9,172 bases of DNA from Candidatus Bipolaricaulota bacterium (lineage in GTDB: Bacteria; Bipolaricaulota; Bipolaricaulia; UBA7950; UBA9294). The position numbers and the translations under genes are program-made. Position 1 is the first letter of the stretch. The number at the start of each line of letters is the position of its first letter. The notes beneath the pieces were generated by a model, which was not told the origin of the DNA, ran no database searches, and saw nothing but the letters and a program-made list of their open reading frames with translations. The stretch spans positions 1-9,172 of the forward strand of contig JAJOKK010000229.1 of assembly GCA_021129875.1 (NCBI GenBank), read 5' to 3'. Positions 4,819 through 9,172 of this stretch are shown here, piece by piece.

Positions 4819-6197
4819 CGCCTCCCTCCTATCGTCACTGCATCGATCTTGATGTGCGGGGCGCCTTTGCCGGACTTGCGGTTGAGCTGCATCGGCCCGC
4901 CGCCGCCCTTGCCGCAGCCGCCCATCTCGGAGAAGGCGAGATCGTCCCCGATCATCGAAATCGCTTCGAGCGTCGAGAATAGTTCGCCGCTCATATTGAT
5001 ATCGCGGACCATCGCCCCCAAGCGGCCGTCTTCGATCCGATAGCCCCACTGGGCGCCGAAGCTGAACTGATCGCCGGAGGTCTGCCCACCCTTTGCGCCG
5101 ACCAGGTAGTAGCCGTTGTCGATCGAGGCGATCATCTCATCGAACGTTGATTCTCCGGGTTCGATGAAGATGTTCGACATGCGGACGATCGGTGTATACT
5201 GCGGGTCGACCGCGCGCATGTTCCCGGAGAGTGGCTCGTTAAACTCAGCTGCGGTCTCCCGTGAATGGAGACGACCGCTCAGCACCCCCGCGGTGATGAG
5301 CGGTGTCTTTACCGCGCGCACCCCTTCGTCATCGATCAGATAACCGCCGGGGATCTCCAACCGGGCCGGATCATCGACGATGTTCAGGAGCGGCCGGGCG
5401 AGCCTTGTCCCCAGTTGAAGCCGATCGCGAAATGCCGGGTTGTTTTGCAGACCGTCGGCCTCGGAAAGGTGCCCGAACGCTTCATGGACGAAGACCCCGG
5501 CCTCGCTCGGGTCGAGGACCACCGGGTATACGCCGGCATGTACGGTCTCCGCGGCGAGAAGTTCGCAGGCGTGCGCGATCTGTTTCTTGAGGTCCTCCTC
5601 GCGGTCGAAGAGCCGGCTGTAGTCATCGCTCCCCCCGAAGGCGAACCGTACCTGCTGCACGACATCCCCCTCCTTAACCACGATAAGCCCGGCAATGTTG
5701 ACGATGAGGAGTTCGTATTCGACAGCTGTTCCCTCGTTGTTGACAAAGACGCGGCGCGAGCAGAATTCATCGTAGCTGCAGACCGTGGTCGTCACCTTTG
5801 GCTCGGCAAGGATGATCTCGTTGTAGTGGGCGAGCAACTCCTGCTTCTCATTCAGGCTGAGCCGGCGTGGGTCTTTGGCCGGGGTCAGCGGGAATGCGCC
5901 GTCGAGGACCGGCGCGGCGGCCAACCGCAAGCCGCGGGTACGATGGCCGGCGGCGAGCTTTGCTGCGCTGAGGCTCGCCGCCGCGAGCGGGGCGGCCTTG
6001 TCGAGTGAGCTGAACGATGAAGTCGCCTTGCCCCCATCCGCATATACGCGCAAATGCCCTCCACCGGTGGAGTACGCAGCAATCTTGCGCAACTCCTTTC
6101 CCTCATAGACGATCGCGGTCTTCTCGTTCTCCTCGTAGCGAATATCGGCATAATCGGCCGGGAGGTTGGCGAGTATTTTTACCAGTCTATCCCTCAT
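4815..6197 (-). CDS. tldD: TldD-type zinc metalloprotease subunit
   Basis: This 460-residue protein is the catalytic partner of TldE. The zinc motif HEAFGH (238-243) has the family HExxxH form, with a following Glu246 (HLSEAD). The C-terminal GGCGKGGG places Cys428 as the probable third ligand. Other family signatures are YLIDDEGV (286-293), the SNIFIEPGE segment (341-349), GYYLVGAKGGQT (362-373) and the QFSFGAQWGYRIEDG strand (377-391). The N-terminal half is the usual substrate-chamber domain with several Ala-rich stretches. In the known complex, TldD and TldE form a cylinder that admits only unfolded peptides. The start is supported by AAAAGGTGGTG shortly before the ATG at 6197. The gene follows the dipeptidase by 84 bases and is coupled to tldE by an ATGA overlap. 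Confidence 0.95.
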   Translation of the reverse strand: MRDRLVKILANLPADYADIRYEENEKTAIVYEGKELRKIAAYSTGGGHLRVYADGGKATSSFSSLDKAAPLAAASLSAAKLAAGHRTRGLRLAAAPVLDGAFPLTPAKDPRRLSLNEKQELLAHYNEIILAEPKVTTTVCSYDEFCSRRVFVNNEGTAVEYELLIVNIAGLIVVKEGDVVQQVRFAFGGSDDYSRLFDREEDLKKQIAHACELLAAETVHAGVYPVVLDPSEAGVFVHEAFGHLSEADGLQNNPAFRDRLQLGTRLARPLLNIVDDPARLEIPGGYLIDDEGVRAVKTPLITAGVLSGRLHSRETAAEFNEPLSGNMRAVDPQYTPIVRMSNIFIEPGESTFDEMIASIDNGYYLVGAKGGQTSGDQFSFGAQWGYRIEDGRLGAMVRDINMSGELFSTLEAISMIGDDLAFSEMGGCGKGGGGPMQLNRKSGKGAPHIKIDAVTIGGRR

Positions 6198-6281
6198 AGC
6201 ACCACCTTTTCAGATTATTTGCAGTCAGGTATTCTGCTGAGCAGAACACGCTCTCTTCCTCAGGGCTTACGCCCGCCGGCC
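6198..6281 (-). other. Intercistronic gap with two small hairpins
   Basis: The 84 bases between dipeptidase and tldD are the longest gap in the operon. On the minus strand they hold GGGC-GTAA-GCCC (6263-6274), a short stem closed by a GNRA-type tetraloop, and TTCTGC-TCA-GCAGAA (6232-6246), a 6-bp stem. No T-tract follows either, so they do not read as terminators. They could mark RNA processing or stabilisation. AATAAT (complement of 6214-6219) could be a -10 element for an internal promoter, but I see no good -35 hexamer at the right spacing. Confidence 0.35.
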
Positions 6282-7319
6282 TCAGCCTTGGGGCAGAACA
6301 TCGCAGAAGACGCGCTCAAAGTTGCGATAGCAGACCTTCTCCACCTGTCGATCGTTAAAGCCTGCTGAGAGGAGGAGATCGGGGAGCTGAGCATAGTCGG
6401 CGATCCCTTCGATTCCTACCGGGGTGCTGGTGATCCCATCGAGGTCGCCGCCGAGGCCGACGCAGTCCTCCCCTCCGATATCGATCGCGTGCCGGAGATG
6501 CCGGGTCACCCAGTCGAGCGACGGGCGTGAGATGGCTCTCAACTCCGCACGCAGCCGCTCCTTATCCCCTTGTGAGATTTCAGACACAGAGAGATTTTTT
6601 TGCCGCGGAAGAGCCTGCTCGTAGAACCGGGGATCGAGGAAGGCTGGGGCGAGGTTAATCCCCATCACCCCGCCGCGATCGGCAAGCTCCCGGATCATCC
6701 CATCGGTCAGATTGCGCAGCGTAGGACATAGTGCGCGACAGTTGGAGTGGCTGGCGATGAGCGGCCGCTTGGTGATTCTGAATGTGTCGGCAAGGGCGCT
6801 GTCCGAGAGGTGGGAGACGTCGATCATCACACGGAGCTCCTCGGCAAGCTCGACAAGCTTTATCCCCTCTGCGGTGAGCGGGGTGTCCGTGCCGAACGCC
6901 GTCCCGGAAAAGGGGTTGTCCTGCCAGGCGAGGATGAGATCACTCACCCCGAGCCGGTGGAAATGCCGTAGGTTCTCGGCCTTCCCCTCCAGAGGGTCGG
7001 CTCCTTCCAGACCGATCAACGCACCGATCGGGCCGTCCTTGCACGCCGTATGGAGTTCGGCGCCGGTGCGGATGACCTCCATCTTCCCCTCGCTCCCTGC
7101 GGCCATTTCGCCGATAGCGCTTATCATCCGCTCGGCCGTCTCCCGCTCCTTCCCGAGGTAGTGCGCGCTCAGAACGAAACAGGCAAAGACCTGCGCGCAC
7201 GATCCGGCGGAGAGCATCGCTGGGAGAGAGACGTGTCCCTTGCCCTCTCCGGTCTGAAAGTCGAGCAGCCCGTCGACCACCTTCAGCACAGTATCGCAGT
7301 GTGTGTCGAAGAATTTCAT
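6282..7319 (-). CDS. M19-family dipeptidase (membrane/renal dipeptidase-like)
   Basis: This 345-residue amidohydrolase-fold enzyme carries the M19 binuclear zinc site: His7 and Asp9 in DTHCDT, bridging Glu105 in GLEGADPL, His170 in IDVSHLSD and His191 in IASHSNCRA. The catalytic-region Asp lies in GLGGDLDG (288-295), and the family C-terminal motif NFERVF is at 333-338. The family cleaves dipeptides, including some with D-residues at the second position, and certain amidohydrolase-like substrates; the exact specificity cannot be read here. No signal peptide is present (MKFFDTHCDT starts the barrel directly), so a cytoplasmic role in peptide use is likely. The ATG overlaps the ridA stop as ATGA (7316-7319), so translation is probably coupled. 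The ribosome binding site is weak. Confidence 0.93.
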   Translation of the reverse strand: MKFFDTHCDTVLKVVDGLLDFQTGEGKGHVSLPAMLSAGSCAQVFACFVLSAHYLGKERETAERMISAIGEMAAGSEGKMEVIRTGAELHTACKDGPIGALIGLEGADPLEGKAENLRHFHRLGVSDLILAWQDNPFSGTAFGTDTPLTAEGIKLVELAEELRVMIDVSHLSDSALADTFRITKRPLIASHSNCRALCPTLRNLTDGMIRELADRGGVMGINLAPAFLDPRFYEQALPRQKNLSVSEISQGDKERLRAELRAISRPSLDWVTRHLRHAIDIGGEDCVGLGGDLDGITSTPVGIEGIADYAQLPDLLLSAGFNDRQVEKVCYRNFERVFCDVLPQG

Positions 7320-7699
7320 CGTTTACTGGCGACAGCCTCGATCTCGACTGCCACCCCCAAGGGGAGGGCGGCGACAGCAATGCAGGAACGGGCCGGCTCC
7401 GGCGCTGGGAAGAAGGTCTTGTAGACCTCATTCACCGCAGCGAAATCAGCCATATCGGTGAGGTAGATCGTCACCTTGACAACGTCTTCCATCGTCGCTC
7501 CCCCTGCTTCCAGCACCGCCTTTACGTTCTCCAGCGACCGGCGTGCGGCGGCGGCGATATCGTCGGTAACAAGCTCACCCGTCGGGGTCGCCGGGAGCTG
7601 TCCGGAAGTAAAGATGAACCCGTTGCTGCGGATCCCTTGCGAGTACGGCCCGACCGCAGGTGGAGCGGCATCTGTCCTGATCGTTTCTTTCAGCGTCAT
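7316..7699 (-). CDS. ridA: RidA family enamine/imine deaminase
   Basis: This 127-residue protein is a full-length YjgF/YER057c/UK114 family member. It aligns with E. coli RidA through GPYSQG (17-22), FTSGQLP (30-36), the RSLENVKAVLE helix (54-64), the VVKVTIYLTDM strand (73-83), PARSCIAVAALP (102-113) with the substrate-binding Arg104, and VEIEAVA (118-124) with Glu120. RidA hydrolyses 2-aminoacrylate and related enamines released by PLP enzymes acting on serine or threonine, and so protects other PLP enzymes. Its place between a PLP-dependent acyltransferase and a dipeptidase fits that housekeeping duty. Its start overlaps the acetyltransferase stop (ATGA, 7696-7699) and AGGTGAT precedes it. 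Its stop overlaps the dipeptidase start in the same way. Confidence 0.96.
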   Translation of the reverse strand: MTLKETIRTDAAPPAVGPYSQGIRSNGFIFTSGQLPATPTGELVTDDIAAAARRSLENVKAVLEAGGATMEDVVKVTIYLTDMADFAAVNEVYKTFFPAPEPARSCIAVAALPLGVAVEIEAVASKR

Positions 7700-8361
7700 G
7701 TTATCACCTGTAGTTCCCTGCCGACCTTGGCGAATTTTTCAATCGCAAAGTCGAGATCATCGCGCGAGTGGGCGGCTGACAGCATCGCCCGGATCCGCGC
7801 ACGTCCGTGGGGGACCGTTGGGAAGGCGATCGCCGTGGCAAAGATCTCCTCCGCAAACAGTCGCACTGAGAAGTCCCACGCTGTCTTTGCTTCACCGAGC
7901 ATGACCGGGGTGATCGGTGTCGCGCTTGCCCCGATGTCGAAGCCGAGTTCGACCAGCCCCGCCTTGAAGTACTCTGTGTTCTCCCATAGCTTCCTCACCG
8001 GCATGTCCGATTCCTGCAGAATCTCGATCGCTGCGATGCACGCCGCGACATCCGGCGGGGTCGCGGCAGAGGAGAAGAGGAACGGCCGCGCCCGCTGACG
8101 GAGGTACTCCACAATATCCTCGCTGCCGGCGATGTAGCCGCCGACCGCCCCGAACGCTTTGGACATCGTCCCCGCCTCGATATCGACCCGACCGTGCAGG
8201 CCAAAGTGATCGACAATCCCCCGGCCGTGATGTCCCAACACCCCTTCACCGTGGGCGTCGTCGACCATCACCATTGCACCGTACTCTTCGGCTACTTCCA
8301 CGATCCCGGGGAGCGGGGCGAGGTCCCCGTCCATCGAGAAGACCCCGTCGGTGATGATCAT
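7696..8361 (-). CDS. kbl: Glycine C-acetyltransferase, C-terminal part (frameshifted)
   Basis: This 221-codon frame encodes the second half of an alpha-oxoamine synthase. It opens within the conserved strand IITDGVFSMDGD, continues with VMVDDAHGEGVLG (31-43; Asp and His contact PLP), and holds the PLP lysine Lys68 in GTMSKAFGAVGGY (64-76). The C-terminal small domain ends at VGRELQVIT. The upstream frame (8358-8873) supplies the missing first half. Its ATG (8361) is an ordinary internal methionine of the family, not a natural gene start, although AAGGAG lies 12 bases before it (8374-8379 on the plus strand) and it overlaps the first frame's stop as ATGA. The stop overlaps the ridA start. As a separate polypeptide it lacks the N-terminal PLP-stacking part and is unlikely to be active alone. 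Confidence 0.9.
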   Translation of the reverse strand: MIITDGVFSMDGDLAPLPGIVEVAEEYGAMVMVDDAHGEGVLGHHGRGIVDHFGLHGRVDIEAGTMSKAFGAVGGYIAGSEDIVEYLRQRARPFLFSSAATPPDVAACIAAIEILQESDMPVRKLWENTEYFKAGLVELGFDIGASATPITPVMLGEAKTAWDFSVRLFAEEIFATAIAFPTVPHGRARIRAMLSAAHSRDDLDFAIEKFAKVGRELQVIT

Positions 8362-8873
8362 CTTCTTCTCGATCTCCTTGTTCTCTCCAGCAGTCGCTGC
8401 AGCGCCGCGACATCGCAGTGGGGGAAGATCACCCGCTTGGCCTTAGTGAGCCGGCAGCCGTCGATGATCGAGGCGTGGTTCAGCTCATCGGTGAAAATGA
8501 CATCTCCCTTCCCCATGAGCAGCGGAATCGTCGCCAGATTGGTGTTTAACCCGGACTGAACAGAGAGTGCCGCCTCGGTCCTTTTGAACTCGGCAAGCCG
8601 TTCCTCCAACTCGCTATGCAGACTCATCGTCCCGGCGATCGAGCGGACCGCCCCCGGACCGACCCCATACTTATCGATTGCATCCTTAGCCGCCGTGCAC
8701 AACCTCTCGTCATCGGCAAACCCGAGGTAGTTATTCGAGCACATGTTGAGCGCGCGCTTCCCTTCTACCACCACCCATGCACCGATCGAGCTCTCGATCG
8801 TCCGGATGATGTTGTACAGCCCTTGCTCTCGCAGATCCTGCAGGGCCTGTTCGATAAACTGATACTTCCCCAT
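8358..8873 (-). CDS. kbl: Glycine C-acetyltransferase, N-terminal part (frameshifted)
   Basis: This 171-codon frame gives the first half of 2-amino-3-ketobutyrate CoA ligase, a fold-type I PLP enzyme that makes glycine and acetyl-CoA from 2-amino-3-ketobutyrate in threonine breakdown. SNNYLGF (46-52), GVGPGAVRSIAGT (70-82) and the PLP-stacking His133 in DELNHASIIDG (129-139) are intact. After LQRLLE the frame runs into ERTRRSRRR and stops. Restoring one base, for instance CTGGAG(G)AGAACAAG, gives LLEENKEIEKKM and joins the second half into a 392-residue protein, the normal family length. BioF-type enzymes are close relatives, so 8-amino-7-oxononanoate synthase is possible; the ridA and peptidase neighbours favour the threonine role. 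The ATG is preceded by GGGAGG. This is the first gene of the operon. Confidence 0.9.
   Translation of the reverse strand: MGKYQFIEQALQDLREQGLYNIIRTIESSIGAWVVVEGKRALNMCSNNYLGFADDERLCTAAKDAIDKYGVGPGAVRSIAGTMSLHSELEERLAEFKRTEAALSVQSGLNTNLATIPLLMGKGDVIFTDELNHASIIDGCRLTKAKRVIFPHCDVAALQRLLERTRRSRRR
8383..8390 (-). other. kbl: Probable frameshift site in kbl
   Basis: The conserved reading changes frame by -1 between about 8362 and 8390. The simplest repair is one lost G in a GAGGAG sequence at about 8385-8388. No classic heptameric slippery sequence is evident; a Shine-Dalgarno-like AAGGAG lies just downstream. A sequencing or assembly error, a recent inactivating mutation and recoding are all possible, in that order of likelihood. 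Confidence 0.75.
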
Positions 8874-8908
8874 CGTTAACGGCCTCCCTATTGGCGGTTA
8901 GTCTGTTA

Positions 8909-8937
8909 ATGCTAAGGGAATTGCCCTCGCTTTCCAA
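8909..8937 (-). promoter_or_regulatory. Putative sigma-70-type promoter of the kbl operon
   Basis: On the minus strand TTGGAA (complement of 8932-8937) and TAGCAT (complement of 8909-8914) are separated by 17 bases. Each matches the -35 and -10 consensus at four of six positions. Transcription would start near 8902 and give a leader of about 28 bases containing the GGGAGG ribosome binding site. Confidence 0.45.
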
Positions 8938-9022
8938 GGAGCGAATTGGCATCGCATGCTGTGCACGCTCCTGGTTAGCACCTGCCGACTGCAGCTTGCA
9001 TGCGGGGTATCCTGGGGTCAAA

Positions 9023-9099
9023 CCTTTGATCTTGGTGTTTTGCGGGCCGATGACTGGAAGAAAATGCCGTGTAACGAAAAAAAACACCAAGATCGAAGG
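9023..9099 (-). mobile_element. 77-bp MITE-like element with inverted ends, copy 2
   Basis: The ends CCTTTGATCTTGGTGTTTT (9023-9041) and AAAACACCAAGATCGAAGG (9081-9099) pair over 19 bp with one G-U wobble, a longer stem than in copy 1. The reverse complement carries the same interior words as 122-195 in the same order: TTCGTTAC, CGGCATT and TTCCA. Flanking similarity also exists on the outer side (a run of G, then CTGG here or CAGA there, before CCTTCG). It lies about 150 bases upstream of kbl and is oriented toward it, just as copy 1 is oriented toward nfeD. It contains no gene. Confidence 0.6.
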
Positions 9100-9109
9100 C
9101 CAGCCCCCC

Positions 9110-9158
9110 TACTCCCTTTTTTTAGGTGAGGCAACGATACGATTTGGAGTACTTTTTT
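9110..9158 (+). terminator. Weak terminator-like sequence at the right edge
   Basis: TACTCC (9110-9115) can pair with GGAGTA (9146-9151), which is followed by C and six T. The loop is long (30 bases) and the stem short. No plus-strand gene lies upstream of it in the window, so it may be accidental. Confidence 0.15.
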
Positions 9159-9172
9159 GATGAGACAATTCG

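Noticed and set aside
4360..5043. 227-codon plus-strand ORF opposite tldE and tldD
   Set aside because: It spans the antisense of a gene junction and has no recognisable motifs; a shadow frame.
4819..5049. 77-codon N-terminal extension of tldE
   Set aside because: The extension lies wholly inside tldD in another frame, is Arg/Asp-rich and unlike the family, while the ATG at 4818 has a strong ribosome binding site and the ATGA overlap.
5265..6008. 247-codon plus-strand ORF opposite tldD
   Set aside because: Antisense shadow of a well-conserved TldD gene; no family features.
8358..8395. Programmed -1 ribosomal frameshift in kbl
   Set aside because: No X-XXY-YYZ heptamer is present at the shift and the family has no known recoding; a single lost base explains the data more simply.

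Overview
The window is GC-rich bacterial DNA with compact, protein-coding operons on both strands and a repeat-rich, lower-GC left end. The gene content (flotillin-like FloA with an NfeD partner; TldD/TldE; RidA; an M19 dipeptidase; a glycine C-acetyltransferase) is bacterial but does not fix the lineage. An uncultured or anaerobic, amino-acid-using lineage fits, but this is inference only.

Layout. (1) Positions 1-802 hold no convincing gene. They hold a patchwork of short repeats: an 8-nt tandem repeat, two pairs of direct repeats that each form hairpins, a 74-bp element with 14-bp inverted termini, and a stretch of nested inverted repeats (about 555-674) that could fold as a structured leader or small RNA. 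(2) Positions 803-3426, plus strand, are a membrane-microdomain operon: a full-length NfeD serine protease (803-2152), a 37-codon mini-ORF, flotillin-like FloA (2299-3288) and a 45-codon ORF that abuts FloA. The mini-ORF lies inside a diverged 144-bp tandem duplication of the nfeD-floA junction. (3) At 3434-3480 a strong hairpin with a T-tract on the minus strand separates the two converging operons. (4) Positions 3514-8873, minus strand, are a peptide and amino-acid catabolic operon, read right to left: glycine C-acetyltransferase (split by a frameshift near 8385), RidA, M19 dipeptidase, TldD, TldE. Three gene junctions, and the frameshift junction too, are ATGA stop/start overlaps. (5) Positions 8874-9172 hold a probable promoter for this operon and a second copy of the inverted-terminus element, in the opposite orientation to the first.

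How the genes work together. NfeD and FloA form the well-known partnership of a membrane protease with a scaffold of functional membrane microdomains. The minus-strand operon joins peptide breakdown (TldD/TldE, dipeptidase) to amino-acid use (2-amino-3-ketobutyrate to glycine plus acetyl-CoA) and to removal of reactive enamine intermediates (RidA).

The features most worth a second look are the nfeD-floA junction duplication, with its poly-Asp mini-FloA peptide and its run of seven ATG codons in the nfeD frame; the pair of related 74-77 bp elements lying outside the two operons, each in the same orientation relative to the operon it precedes; and the frameshifted acetyltransferase.
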